A stretch of 64,000 nucleotides of DNA from Paraburkholderia monticola (GCF_001580545.1 NZ_LRBG01000039.1:620001-684000); one strand, 5' to 3'. Shown: positions 16,009-24,985, counted from the stretch's first letter. Notes: a model not told the origin generated them from the letters alone. A program made the numbers and translations.

Positions 16009-16953
16009 TCAGGCGTTGACTTCCTTCGACCACCCGGCATACCAGTTGCGGAACAACTCATACTGGGTCTGTGCGTAGCGACGCTGGGCCTCGCTGAGCA
16101 CATCGCTTTCGTTGAAGTGCAGCGTGTACTCCTTGTCGCCGTTCAGCACCATCAGATATTTGTAGTACAGGACCAGATCGGTCCCTTCGTCGAACGACGA
16201 AAGCACGGCGAGCGCCGCTTCCAGTTCGCGCGCCCGACGGCGTGCGACCACATCGCCGTTGGCAGCCTTGCGGCACAGGTCGACCAGTTGCAGGACTTCA
16301 CGGGGCAACGCATTGCCGATGCCCGTGATGGCACCCGTCGCGCCGCAATTGACGAAACCATGGAACACCTGGGTGTCGACGCCCACCATCAGCGTGACTT
16401 CGTCGTCCTGGCTCGTGATGTTCTCGGCCGCGTAACGCATATCCGCGGCACCGCCGAACTCCTTGAAACCGATCAGATTCGGATATTTCGCGCGCAATTC
16501 GAAGAACAGATCGGCGCGCGTGGCAAAGCCGTAATAAGGGCTGTTGTAGATCACGGCGGGCAGTGCCGGCGCAGCCTCCAGAATCGCGGAGAAGTGTGCC
16601 TTCTGCGCAGCGGCCGAAGCGCCGCGAGACAGCACGCGCGGGATGACCATCAAGCCGCTTGCGCCTACCCTGGCCGCGTGGGCCGCGTGAGACACCGCTT
16701 CTTTCGAGTTGACCGCGCCCGTGCCGACGATGGTCGGGACGCCAGCGGCAACGAGACGCGCCACGCCTTCCTGGCGCTGCTGTTCACTCAAAAGCGGCCA
16801 GTCACCCATCGAACCGCAATAGACGACCGCGCTCATGCCGAGGTCGATCAACGCACGCCCCTTTGCCACCAGCGCGTCGTAGTCGGGCGTGCGATCGGCC
16901 GTGCACGGCGTCATCAGAGCCGGAATCGTGCCAGTGAAAATATTCTTGCTCAT
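16009..16953 (-). CDS. lhpC: DapA-family 1-pyrroline-4-hydroxy-2-carboxylate deaminase
   Basis: 314-residue aldolase-fold enzyme of the dihydrodipicolinate synthase family. The Schiff-base Lys lies in LIGFKEFGG, with the partner Tyr in VIYNSPYYG and the substrate loop VVYCGSMGDWP. SFDEGTDLVLYYKYLMVLNG near the C-terminus is the pattern I associate with hydroxyproline-cluster members. In that pathway it deaminates and dehydrates the ring product of D-hydroxyproline oxidation to alpha-ketoglutarate semialdehyde. The neighbouring epimerase and three-part dehydrogenase on the same strand support this over lysine biosynthesis. The matching semialdehyde dehydrogenase is not in this cluster. Confidence 0.82.
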   Translation of the reverse strand: MSKNIFTGTIPALMTPCTADRTPDYDALVAKGRALIDLGMSAVVYCGSMGDWPLLSEQQRQEGVARLVAAGVPTIVGTGAVNSKEAVSHAAHAARVGASGLMVIPRVLSRGASAAAQKAHFSAILEAAPALPAVIYNSPYYGFATRADLFFELRAKYPNLIGFKEFGGAADMRYAAENITSQDDEVTLMVGVDTQVFHGFVNCGATGAITGIGNALPREVLQLVDLCRKAANGDVVARRRARELEAALAVLSSFDEGTDLVLYYKYLMVLNGDKEYTLHFNESDVLSEAQRRYAQTQYELFRNWYAGWSKEVNA

Positions 16954-17139
16954 CTGCTACCCCTTGGACGTTGAACGATGCCATGCAGTATCACCATTCT
17001 AAATCGCTCTGGCTTGCGCGCTTTCCTGAGCCGGAGAGACGAAATCGGCACAATGGTGAGCGCGGGGCAGGAATCCGAAATGCCCGCAAGCAGGCCTGCC
17101 AGCGCATCCGGCATCGTCGCGGCAGCGGGAAGCGAAGAA

Positions 17140-17919
17140 CTATCGGGTTGCGGCAGCGTGCAGAAGCGCGCGGTATTCAGTCGGGGTAACGCCCACGGTC
17201 GCCTTGAACTGTCGCGTGAACGCGCTGTGGTCGTTATAGCCACAGCGGGTAGCGATATCGGTGATGCTGAGCTCGCTCGCGAGCAGCCTGGAGGCGGCAT
17301 CGAGCCGTGTCTTCAACAGCATCTGCCGCGGGGTGATGTGGAAGATCTTGTCGAAGTAGCGCTCCATCTGCGCTACCGACATGTCGATCAATGACGCCAG
17401 ATCAGCGACCTTGATCGGCTGCGCGTAATTGTCCTGGATACTTTTCGCGGCGACAGCGAGGCGCTGATACGCGGGATGCGTACCCTCCGCCGCGCGCAGA
17501 TCTCGTGACGTGCCCGCGACGCCGAGCACCCGCCCCTCGCTGTCGACCAGCGGCACCTTCGACGTCAGGCACCAGCCGGGCTGCCTTCCCGGATATAAAT
17601 GCAATTCCAGCTGATCGATCAGGCGGCTTTGCGAGCGGACGACATTCGCGTCCTGAGCCGTATAGAGGTGCCCAAAGCGCGCGGGAAACACTTCCGCGGC
17701 AGTCTTGCCGAGCAGCGCCTTCTTGTCCTTCAGACCACAGCGAGTAGCAAGCGTGGTGTTCGCGACCAGATACCGTGCCTCATGGTCTTTCACGAAAAAG
17801 ACCACGTCAGGCATGGCGTCGAACAACGGCTCCAGCAGCGAGAAGTGGGCCACCATTTGCTGCAGGGATTGCGCCTGCATGGCGGTCGGCAGGACCAGAT
17901 CGGACATCGCGCTCGTCAA
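17140..17919 (-). CDS. AraC-family regulator with N-terminal PAS domain
   Basis: 259 residues: a PAS-like sensor (about 20-130; MPDVVFFVKDHEARYLVANT, then TLATRCGL) followed by an AraC double helix-turn-helix (about 150-255; ASLIDMSVAQMERYFDKIF and ITDIATRCGYNDHSAFTRQF). It lies between the deaminase and the dehydrogenase genes on the same strand. Its location inside the hydroxyproline block makes it the likely activator, sensing hydroxyproline or an intermediate through the PAS domain. The ligand is inferred from context only. Confidence 0.88.
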   Translation of the reverse strand: MTSAMSDLVLPTAMQAQSLQQMVAHFSLLEPLFDAMPDVVFFVKDHEARYLVANTTLATRCGLKDKKALLGKTAAEVFPARFGHLYTAQDANVVRSQSRLIDQLELHLYPGRQPGWCLTSKVPLVDSEGRVLGVAGTSRDLRAAEGTHPAYQRLAVAAKSIQDNYAQPIKVADLASLIDMSVAQMERYFDKIFHITPRQMLLKTRLDAASRLLASELSITDIATRCGYNDHSAFTRQFKATVGVTPTEYRALLHAAATR

Positions 17920-18025
17920 TGAATCAAGGGGTGAGGATTATGCCCTCCGCAGCCATTCGCGCGCTACACGTCGATCGAGTGCGTGGCTTGCGGCTCGCCG
18001 CAGCGTCGGCTCGATGCGGCGTCTC

Positions 18026-19282
18026 CTACGCCTCGAGAAGCGTGGCAATGCGGGCCGGCGAAAACGGAGCCCGTTGCCCGCCCGGTTCCCAGTCGAAGCA
18101 GAATGCCGCCGCTTCGCCGCAGATTCTTCCTTGACAGGGCCCCATTCCGCAGCGCGTGTGCAGCTTTGCGTCGCGCCACGTCCGATGCTGCGACGCCTCG
18201 CCGAATGTCACGTCCTCGCAGCGGCACAGGATCGTGTCCGGTGCGGCGAGCGTGCGCAGAGCCGGGGCGAGTGCAAAGGCATCGTGCATGCGCCGCGCGA
18301 AACGCCGGTAGCGTTCGCGGCCACCGAATAGCGCTCGAGCCTCGCCACGATTGCCGAGCGCTGCGTACGCGGCGATACGGCCTTCGAGCGCCGACAGTTC
18401 CATTCCGCCTACGCCCGTGCATTCGCCCGCCGCGTAGACATCGGCTACCGAGGTGGCCTGCCATTCATCCACGGAGAGCGCCGCTCCGGCTGGCGTGTCG
18501 GCCACGCGGCAACCGAGCGCCAGACCGATCTGAAGGTTCGGCACCAGTCCATACGCGCAGGCGAGCCGATCGCAATCGATGCGCATCTCGTCATCGCCGC
18601 GACGCACGCGCACATGCGTGACACTTGTCTCGCCGCTCGCCTCCGCAACGTACGCGCCACGGTAGTACGGCGTGGCGCGCAGATCGAAGCGCATGCGCAG
18701 CGCCTGGACAAGCTTGGCGGGCGTGCGCACCAGACCTCTCGCGAAGCGATTGACGTCGCCCGCGGCAGCCTGCTCGACGATGGCCGCCACCTGCGCGCCC
18801 TGCTCCCGCGCCGTGACGGCCGCGGCCCAAAGGAGCGGTCCGCTTCCGGCGATCACGATGCGCTCGCCTCGCACCGGCATGCCGCCCTTGATGAGGGCCT
18901 GTAGTCCGCCCGCGCCCGTGACGCCAGGCAGCGTCCAGCCGGGATAAGGCAGAAAACGCTCGCGCGCGCCGGTCGCGACGATCAGTTTGTCGTAGCCGAT
19001 CCTGAACCCGCGCGTCGCGTCTTCCACAAGAAGCCGCCGCTCGCCGGGCACCTGCACGACACGCGTGCCGCTCAGACAGGTGATGTTGTCGTGGCGAGCC
19101 AGCACCTCGATCGCCGCACGCGCGGCGCCCTTCGGGACATGTCGAGGACCTTGCCGCCAGATCTGGCCGCCGGGCAGCGCGTTTTCGTCGATGATGCCGA
19201 CCCGCGCACCCGCTACAGCCGCCACGCTTGCCGCATGCAGGCCCGCCGGACCGGCACCGATGATAAGCACGTCGAATTTCAT
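18026..19282 (-). CDS. D-hydroxyproline dehydrogenase, NAD(P)/FAD oxidoreductase subunit
   Basis: 418 residues, starting at MKFDVLIIGAGPAGLHAA. The ATG overlaps the stop of the upstream [2Fe-2S] gene as ATGA, which fixes the start. The N-terminal FAD-binding GxGxxG, a second dinucleotide site (ERIVIAGSGPLLWAAA) and a C-terminal cysteine cluster (LCRCEDV, then CGMGPCQGRICG) are the layout of the HcnB/SoxA-like subunit in multi-subunit amino-acid dehydrogenases. With the [2Fe-2S] and DAO-type subunits it should pass electrons from cis-4-hydroxy-D-proline to the respiratory chain. Related complexes act on opines, but the adjacent epimerase favours hydroxyproline. Confidence 0.85.
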   Translation of the reverse strand: MKFDVLIIGAGPAGLHAASVAAVAGARVGIIDENALPGGQIWRQGPRHVPKGAARAAIEVLARHDNITCLSGTRVVQVPGERRLLVEDATRGFRIGYDKLIVATGARERFLPYPGWTLPGVTGAGGLQALIKGGMPVRGERIVIAGSGPLLWAAAVTAREQGAQVAAIVEQAAAGDVNRFARGLVRTPAKLVQALRMRFDLRATPYYRGAYVAEASGETSVTHVRVRRGDDEMRIDCDRLACAYGLVPNLQIGLALGCRVADTPAGAALSVDEWQATSVADVYAAGECTGVGGMELSALEGRIAAYAALGNRGEARALFGGRERYRRFARRMHDAFALAPALRTLAAPDTILCRCEDVTFGEASQHRTWRDAKLHTRCGMGPCQGRICGEAAAFCFDWEPGGQRAPFSPARIATLLEA

Positions 19283-19548
19283 CTCTGCGTCTTTCCTGTT
19301 TCGATCGACATGCCCTGAACGCAAAGCGTCTGACAGGACAGCACATGACGCACACCATCGACGGTCACTCTGCATTCCTGGCACACGCCCATCCCGCACA
19401 ACGGACCACGCGCCGCGCCGCCCACCGAGCGCCGCGTGACGACGTCCGCCCCGCCACCCGCGAGCGCGATCGCCGCCACCACCGAACTGCCCTGAGCCAC
19501 ATTCACGCTACGCCCATCGATCCGAACCGTCAGCCAAGTCTCAGCCAT
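19279..19548 (-). CDS. D-hydroxyproline dehydrogenase, [2Fe-2S] subunit
   Basis: 89-residue ferredoxin-like protein. The cysteine pattern PLCGMGVCQEC, then SCQ, is the plant-type [2Fe-2S] motif of HcnA-like subunits. It overlaps the FAD-oxidoreductase gene by four bases and the DAO-type gene by eight, so the three subunits are translationally coupled. It relays electrons between the two flavin subunits. Confidence 0.9.
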   Translation of the reverse strand: MAETWLTVRIDGRSVNVAQGSSVVAAIALAGGGADVVTRRSVGGAARGPLCGMGVCQECRVTVDGVRHVLSCQTLCVQGMSIETGKTQR

Positions 19549-20749
19549 GCGCGGCTCCCACGCTAATGCCTGCCGTCGCGCCGCTCATGCCGAAGCGCGC
19601 CGGCAAATACGGTGTCGCGTCGATTGGCAAGTCCGCCGTCGCACCCACCATCTGCGCGGCGATCAGCTTCGCGGTGGCGAGCGCAGTGGTCACGCCGAGG
19701 CCCTCGTGACCCGTCGCGAGCCACGTCGAAGCGGGGCTCATGCCATCGCGTGCAAAATGCGCGGTCGGGCCGATCAGAGGCAAGCCGTCGCTGGTCGCGG
19801 GCCGGAATCCGGTCCATGCGCGGATCGCATTGAGCGTCGGAAGCTGCGGAAGATAGTCGCTCGCACGTCGCAGCATGCGCGCCAGGATGTCGGGCTCGAT
19901 GGCGGGATCCACGCTGTCGAACTGCCGCGACGAGCCGATCAGCAATTGTCCGGTCGGACGCGGCTGGACGTTGAACGCGACCGACGTCCCGCTCGTGTTG
20001 TGCGCGCTTTTGATGTAGCCGAGTTCGAGAATCTGATGGCGGATCGTGCCTGGATAGCGATCGGTGATCAGCAGGTGACCCTTCTTCGCCTGCATCGGCA
20101 AGTCAGGCAGGAAATCCATTGCCTGCAAGCCGTTGGCGAGCAAGACCGCACCCGCCGCGATGGTCTCGCCGTTGCCGAGCACCACGCCGTCGCGGCTCAA
20201 GCGCACGACGGGCGTGCCGAGGCGGCAGCTTATGCGGCCGGCGCCGCGTTCCTTCAGGTCGGCCTGCGGCGCTTGCGCGAGCAGCCACGCAGCGGCAGCG
20301 GGCGCGTAGACCACGGCGTCGTCGGGGACGATCATGCCGCCGCGCAAGCCCTCGCGGAGCCCCGGTTCCGCCTCGCGCAACGCCTGCGCGTCCAGCATGT
20401 CGCACGCGATGCCCTGGCGCACGAGCGAATCCCGACGCTCACGCGCGAGGCCGTATTCTTCATCGTCGGCTGCGACCCAGAGAGTGCCGCAACGTACGAA
20501 GTCCTGGCGACGCTCGAGGCGCGGCGCAAGTTCCAGCCACAACTTGCGCGACCAGAACGACAGCGCGAACTCGGCCGGGCTGTCGTCCATCACCACCAGG
20601 TGCCCCATGCCCGCCGCCGTGACGCCCCCGCCAATGCCGGCTCGATCGAGCACGAGGACGTCGGCGCCGTGGCGAGCCAGCTCGTGAGCGCACGCAGCGC
20701 CGACGATGCCCGCGCCGACCACCACCACGTCGAAGCGACCGCCTGTCAC
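19541..20749 (-). CDS. D-hydroxyproline dehydrogenase, DAO-type FAD subunit
   Basis: About 402 residues of the D-amino-acid oxidase/glycine oxidase fold (FDVVVVGAGIVGAACAHEL at the N-terminus, ending with the usual GHEGLGVTTALATAKLIA). I take the GTG at 20749 as start because it overlaps the epimerase stop as GTGA; another GTG 15 bases upstream is possible. This is the substrate-oxidising HcnC-like subunit that converts cis-4-hydroxy-D-proline to the pyrroline product. Overlaps with its neighbours show a tightly coupled operon. Confidence 0.87.
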   Translation of the reverse strand: MTGGRFDVVVVGAGIVGAACAHELARHGADVLVLDRAGIGGGVTAAGMGHLVVMDDSPAEFALSFWSRKLWLELAPRLERRQDFVRCGTLWVAADDEEYGLARERRDSLVRQGIACDMLDAQALREAEPGLREGLRGGMIVPDDAVVYAPAAAAWLLAQAPQADLKERGAGRISCRLGTPVVRLSRDGVVLGNGETIAAGAVLLANGLQAMDFLPDLPMQAKKGHLLITDRYPGTIRHQILELGYIKSAHNTSGTSVAFNVQPRPTGQLLIGSSRQFDSVDPAIEPDILARMLRRASDYLPQLPTLNAIRAWTGFRPATSDGLPLIGPTAHFARDGMSPASTWLATGHEGLGVTTALATAKLIAAQMVGATADLPIDATPYLPARFGMSGATAGISVGAAHG

Positions 20750-21717
20750 GTCCGGATGCCCCACGCGAACGGATCGTCGCTGGCGAAGATCAGCTTCGCT
20801 TCGGCATTCACGTGCGCGGTGCCGCGAATGCTCGGCCGCACGTAACCGGGCGTGAGTTCACCGCCGCTTTCCTCGCTGCTCTCGTAGCTCGCCTCGAACA
20901 CGCTGCCGACGATGCTTTCCTGCCGCCACAGCGCGCCCGGTGCGAGCGCGCCGTCGGCGGCAAGGCACGCGATCTTCGCGCTCGTGCCGGTACCGCACGG
21001 CGATCGGTCGTAAGCCTTGCCGGGGCACAGCACGAAGTTGCGGCTGTCGACGCCCGGGGTCGGCGACTCGTCGAACAGTTCGATATGGTCGATGAGCGCG
21101 CCGTTCGCGCCGGTCACGCCGTTCGCTTCGAGCGCCTCGCGAATCGTCCACGCGGCATCGGTGAGCGATTCGACCTGCGCGAAATCGAGAGCCTGCCCGT
21201 GATCGGACACGAGGAAGAACCAGTTGCCGCCCCACGCGATGTCGCCGTGCACGCGGCCGAGTTTCGGCACGTCGAGCGGAACCTGAGTGCGGTATCGGTA
21301 CGCGGGGACGTTGCGCACGGTCACGCTGCCATCGTCGTGCAGTTCGGCTTCGACCACGCCGACGGGCGTCTCGATCCGATGCACGCCGGGCGCGATGCGC
21401 CCCAGGTGCGCGAGCGACACGATCAGGCCGATCGTGCCATGACCGCACATGCCGAGAAAGCCGACGTTGTTGAAGAAGATCACACCGGCCGAGCACGACG
21501 GGTCGTGCGGTTCGCACAGCAGCGCGCCGACCATCACGTCGGAACCGCGCGGCTCGTTGACGATCGCCGCCCGCACGGAATCGAAGTCGCGGCGGAAGAT
21601 TTCAAGGCGCTCGGAGAGCGGGCCGCGACCGAGATCCGGGCCGCCCGAAATCACGAGACGAGTGGGTTCGCCACCGGTATGGGAGTCGATGACGTCGATG
21701 TGAGGGAGTGTTTTCAT
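20746..21717 (-). CDS. lhpA: 4-hydroxyproline 2-epimerase (proline racemase family)
   Basis: 323 residues from MKTLPHIDVIDSHTGGEPTR. Both catalytic cysteines are present, Cys91 in GMCGHGTIG and Cys241 in SPCGTGTSAK. That pattern separates epimerases/racemases from the related hydroxyproline dehydratases, which lack the first Cys. It converts trans-4-hydroxy-L-proline to cis-4-hydroxy-D-proline, the entry step of the pathway encoded downstream. First gene of the minus-strand operon, with a 415-base divergent spacer to the LivK-like gene. Specificity for hydroxyproline rather than proline is inferred from the operon. Confidence 0.9.
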   Translation of the reverse strand: MKTLPHIDVIDSHTGGEPTRLVISGGPDLGRGPLSERLEIFRRDFDSVRAAIVNEPRGSDVMVGALLCEPHDPSCSAGVIFFNNVGFLGMCGHGTIGLIVSLAHLGRIAPGVHRIETPVGVVEAELHDDGSVTVRNVPAYRYRTQVPLDVPKLGRVHGDIAWGGNWFFLVSDHGQALDFAQVESLTDAAWTIREALEANGVTGANGALIDHIELFDESPTPGVDSRNFVLCPGKAYDRSPCGTGTSAKIACLAADGALAPGALWRQESIVGSVFEASYESSEESGGELTPGYVRPSIRGTAHVNAEAKLIFASDDPFAWGIRT

Positions 21718-21727
21718 GGTGCTGATC

Positions 21728-22030
21728 TTAAGCGGCAACAGTCGCACCGTCTTGGCTGAACACACCGGCGACGGCGATGAAATCGGCACAGCGGCGCGGC
21801 ATCGATTCCGGGCGCTGAGCGTTCATCGGTCGCGCCATGACGCAAGACCAGCCCGGACCATCGGGGAAGAACGGGAGCCATATCCGGTACAACGTGGTCA
21901 CGGGCTTACCCGAGTAGACAAGCGACACCGTCGATGCGTCCCGCCAGCCCCATCGAGAGTATGCCGATTTCTGCATTGCCGTTAGTTATTTCCTGCAAGA
22001 CGCGGCCGATACCAGGTTCGTATATTGGTG
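21728..22030 (-). pseudogene. possible decayed coding remnant in divergent spacer
   Basis: Two overlapping minus-strand frames here read like broken protein rather than random sequence: GNAEIGILSMGLAGRIDGV in one, and VTTLYRIWLPFFPDGPGWS plus RRCADFIAVAG in another. The composition is plausible for the C-terminal half of a soluble protein, perhaps a regulator or binding protein, split by a frameshift. I cannot name the family and the call is weak. The spacer must also hold promoters for the hydroxyproline operon and the LivK-like gene. Confidence 0.2.
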
Positions 22031-22132
22031 CACTAGCCGCCGGGCAACCGGAACGGAAAAGGGTCGGTGGCCGCGAGGCCCCTTGACGGTGCAGCCACCT
22101 GCACAAACCACAATCAGAGGAGCCTAGCAGCA

Positions 22133-23284
22133 ATGAAATACCGTATGACATACATAGCGGCCGCGTTGTTGGCGAGTTCGAGCCTGACGGGCGGCTATGC
22201 GTTCGCCGCATCGCCATCCGATGTGCAGATCGGCTTCGCAGCACCTCTCACGGGCGGTCAGGCCCACTATGGCGCGGACTTTCGCAGCGGCGTCGAGTTG
22301 GCGATCGCGGACATGAACGCAACGAATCCGGTGATCGGCGGCAAGCCGGTTCACTTCGTCCTCAACGCGCAGGATGACCAGGCCGATCCGCGCACCGGCA
22401 CGACGGTGGCGCAAAAGCTGGTGGACGACGGTGTGGTCGCCGTCATCGGTCACTACAACTCGGGCACCAGCATTCCGGCGGCGTCGATCTACGCGAAGGC
22501 GGGCATCCCGGAAGTCGCCATGGCCACGGCCCCGGCGTACACGCGCCTCGGCTTGCCGACGACCTTCCGGCTCCTGACCTCGGACACGCAGTTGGGCAGC
22601 GTGCTCGGCGACTACGCGGTGAAGGGGCTGAAGTTCAAACGGCTGGCGATCGTCGATGACCGCACCGCCTACGGACAAGGTGTCGCCGAAGAGTTCACCA
22701 AAGCGGCGAAGGCGGCGGGCGCTACCATCGTCGATCAGGAATACACGACCGATAAGGCCGTCGACTTCCGCGCGATTCTGACCAAGATCAAGTCCTCCGA
22801 CGTCGATGCGGTGTTCTACGGCGGCGCCGATACCCAGGCCGCCCCGATGCTGAAACAGATGCGCTCGCTCGCGATCAAGGCGCCGCTGATCGGCCCCGAC
22901 ATGCTGCAGTCGGCCAACCTGATCAAGATTGCGGGCCCGTCGGCGGAAGGCACGCTGGCCGCGTCGGAGGGCAGCCCGCTTGCGCAGATGCCGGGCGGCA
23001 AGGCCTTCGCGGACCACTACAAGGCGCATTTCAACCAGCCGGTCGAACTCTACGCACCCTATGCGTACGACGGCACGATGGCCGTTTTCAACGCGATGAA
23101 GAAAGCGGATTCGACCGATCCGCATGTTTATCTCGCCGCGTTGAAGGCTACCAACATGAAGGGCGTCACCACATCCGAACTGTCATATGACAGCTATGGC
23201 GACCTCAAGTACGGCGGCGTGACGGTGTACAAGGTGGTTAAGGGCGAGTGGGTGCCGTTGCAGACCGTCGGCACGAAGCAGTGA
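22133..23284 (+). CDS. LivK-like branched-chain amino-acid ABC binding protein
   Basis: 383 residues from MKYRMTYIAAALLASSS, with a clear signal peptide ending near YAFAAS. A GGAG ribosome site lies upstream. The mature part has VQIGFAAPLTGGQAHYGADF, DDQADPRTGTTVAQKLVDDG and VAVIGHYNSGTSIPAA, all typical of family 6 (LivJ/LivK) periplasmic binding proteins. No LivHMGF permease or ATPase genes are adjacent. Divergent from the hydroxyproline operon, it may deliver hydroxyproline or a related amino acid to a transporter encoded elsewhere. Confidence 0.9.
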   Translation: MKYRMTYIAAALLASSSLTGGYAFAASPSDVQIGFAAPLTGGQAHYGADFRSGVELAIADMNATNPVIGGKPVHFVLNAQDDQADPRTGTTVAQKLVDDGVVAVIGHYNSGTSIPAASIYAKAGIPEVAMATAPAYTRLGLPTTFRLLTSDTQLGSVLGDYAVKGLKFKRLAIVDDRTAYGQGVAEEFTKAAKAAGATIVDQEYTTDKAVDFRAILTKIKSSDVDAVFYGGADTQAAPMLKQMRSLAIKAPLIGPDMLQSANLIKIAGPSAEGTLAASEGSPLAQMPGGKAFADHYKAHFNQPVELYAPYAYDGTMAVFNAMKKADSTDPHVYLAALKATNMKGVTTSELSYDSYGDLKYGGVTVYKVVKGEWVPLQTVGTKQ

Positions 23285-23286
23285 TT

Positions 23287-23308
23287 TGCAGGCGCAGGCT
23301 TGCCTGCA
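23287..23308 (+). terminator. hairpin after LivK-like gene
   Basis: TGCAGGC and GCCTGCA form a perfect 7-base-pair stem with an 8-base loop, starting three bases after the stop codon. No T-run follows. Likely a 3' end structure or weak terminator. Confidence 0.45.
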
Positions 23309-23475
23309 TCTGACGAACCGGTGGGCGCGTGGCTGAGATCGGCGCGCCCGCCGGAGCCTGGCGGCAGACCTTCGTCGATACCTGCTCGAAAGTCGCGTTC
23401 GCAAAGCGCTGCGACCGCCAGACGCCAATCAATGCCGATGCGACATTTGTTCACAATTGATCGCGCGATTCTCGC

Positions 23476-23578
23476 TATAGTGAAAACGGTCGATCACGGG
23501 TCCGATCGACCTTCCCAGGCAGACATCGCGTCTGTCCTTCGGCAGCCTCGATCGCTTCCCGCGTTCGGGGCTTTTTTC
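23476..23578 (+). ncRNA. candidate small RNA with three hairpins and intrinsic terminator
   Basis: A TATAGT box (23476-23481) is followed by three stem-loops. GGTCGATC/GATCGACC forms a perfect 8-bp stem at 23488-23511. GGCAGAC/GTCTGTC forms a 7-bp stem including one G-U pair at 23518-23536. CCCG/CGGG with a 4-base loop sits at 23558-23569, immediately followed by six or more T residues (23572-23577). This is the layout of a transcribed small RNA of about 90 bases. No -35 box matches well, and no protein starts just downstream. It lies in an otherwise empty spacer; I do not recognise a family. Confidence 0.55.
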
Positions 23579-23741
23579 TTTGCGGCCCTTCGTTGCAGCC
23601 ATCTTGCGATGGTGCCAGTCAGCAGAAAAGATATTCAAATAGTCATTGCTTATTCAATCTGCTTTTTACTTCAATTTCACACGACTCACATACACAACAA
23701 ACGAAACGCGCTGGGCGCCTCGTTACTTTGTTGAGGTGAGC

Positions 23742-23772
23742 AAAAAAAATCCCGCACAGGGGAGGCGGGATT
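23742..23772 (-). terminator. intrinsic terminator of the 98-aa gene
   Basis: On the minus strand an AATCCCGC/GCGGGATT 8-bp stem with an 8-base loop is followed by eight T residues. It lies about 90 bases after the stop of the small minus-strand gene. A second hairpin with CAGGACG/CGTCCTG arms sits between them. Confidence 0.88.
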
Positions 23773-23863
23773 AAAACAACAGGACGCTGAGGAGACGAGC
23801 ACGTCCTGCTTGAGACCCACGCCGACAGGAGGAATACGCGTGGATATTTCTACGCTCGACAGC

Positions 23864-24160
23864 TCAGGCTGCCTTGCGCGTGACCCCTTCGCCCATGACC
23901 TTCACGACGTCATCGACAACCTCGGTGGCAGCCGCGAATCCGTCGGCGAGCACTTCGCGCGGGTCCGTCGATGAACGAGCGCGTACAGGCCCCACGCGAA
24001 AAGCAGTCGACCACTCACCGCCGATCAATCGCGTCTTCAACGTGACAGCGGCGATGTAACGGCGCTGCGCCGTGGCGTCATCCACCTGCGTGGCTGCATC
24101 GCCGGCGCGCAATGCGTTGACGACGATGTCGAAACCCCGATAGCGATATGTTTGCTCCAT
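23864..24160 (-). CDS. small protein of unknown function (98 aa)
   Basis: 98-residue soluble protein beginning MEQTYRYRGFDIVVNALRAG; no signal peptide, membrane segment or recognised domain. A central segment (RRYIAAVTLKTRLIGGEWST) suggests a small beta-sheet fold. The gene looks real: GGAG lies eight bases before the ATG and a strong intrinsic terminator follows the stop. It is monocistronic, flanked by non-coding DNA on both sides. I do not recognise a family; the style resembles small lineage-restricted Burkholderiaceae proteins. Confidence 0.75.
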   Translation of the reverse strand: MEQTYRYRGFDIVVNALRAGDAATQVDDATAQRRYIAAVTLKTRLIGGEWSTAFRVGPVRARSSTDPREVLADGFAAATEVVDDVVKVMGEGVTRKAA

Positions 24161-24985
24161 GCTGTGCTCCGTGTTCAGCCATTGCTACACATCTGCATTT
24201 CACCTTGCGACCATACTGCATCATTCTCGGATAACGATTGTCAAGAATTGTCATATCCTGGGCGATTTTCGCCCGACTTTTCTGCCCTCGACTTGCCAAT
24301 GCCCAACGTCGATCCCGTGCAGTGACACATCCAGGCGCGTTATTGCCAGATTAAAAAGTCGCTTCAGAGATTTCAATGCAATTGCCGATAAGTCTCTATA
24401 CGGTGCGTATTCATCGAATAGTAAGGATGATTACAAACTTAAAAGCACTAACCTGGATCCATTTGAGTGACCGGCGATCAATCAATCTGCGCTGAAGACC
24501 ATGCCATCTCTATGCGGCAACGCACACGCGCACGGCAAGCGCGTGCAAAGTGAAAAGCAGTCGCCACCAACGACGAAGCCATAACTGATTCGATCGCCCG
24601 TTTATCGTCAACAAAAAGATCTCGAAATAAAAAGTCATTCTCTCAAAAATAAAGACAGGAACTCACCCGCTGCGTCAGTAGTCCGATGACTGCCATTGCC
24701 CATCATGGCTCACCTCTGGCGAGCCGCGCTCCGTCTGGCTCTCCGCCGTCCGCCCGTAGCCTTCGCTATGTCGCTCGCGACAAGGATCGTGTCATCACGA
24801 ATTGCAGATCGCTTATCAAACTGAATCAACTTGAATGGGGAATTGCTGGTGAAATATCTCGCTGGTTCAATGTCGCAATCGTGGCATCTTTTTCTGTCTT
24901 CTCGCTTTGCGCGCCGTTGCGCAAGCAGCTTCGGTGCAGCCTTGATCACCTCTTTGCGCCGCCCCGAAGCAGTGGAGCGCGCCCG
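24161..24985. other. AT-richer intergenic region without a convincing gene
   Basis: About 825 bases visibly richer in A+T than the flanks, especially 24340-24480 and 24600-24660. ATTGTCA occurs twice, 10 bases apart, at 24237-24253, near the promoter position of the 98-aa gene. The antiporter frame stays open back to 24686, but that part does not look like protein. I see no RNA gene. Confidence 0.5.

Noticed and set aside
16009..16953. lysine-biosynthesis dihydrodipicolinate synthase
   Set aside because: Sequence style and neighbours (epimerase, D-hydroxyproline dehydrogenase) fit the hydroxyproline deaminase better.
24686..24985. 100-codon extension of the antiporter
   Set aside because: Low-complexity start without homology-like features; the internal ATG at 24986 begins the first membrane helix.
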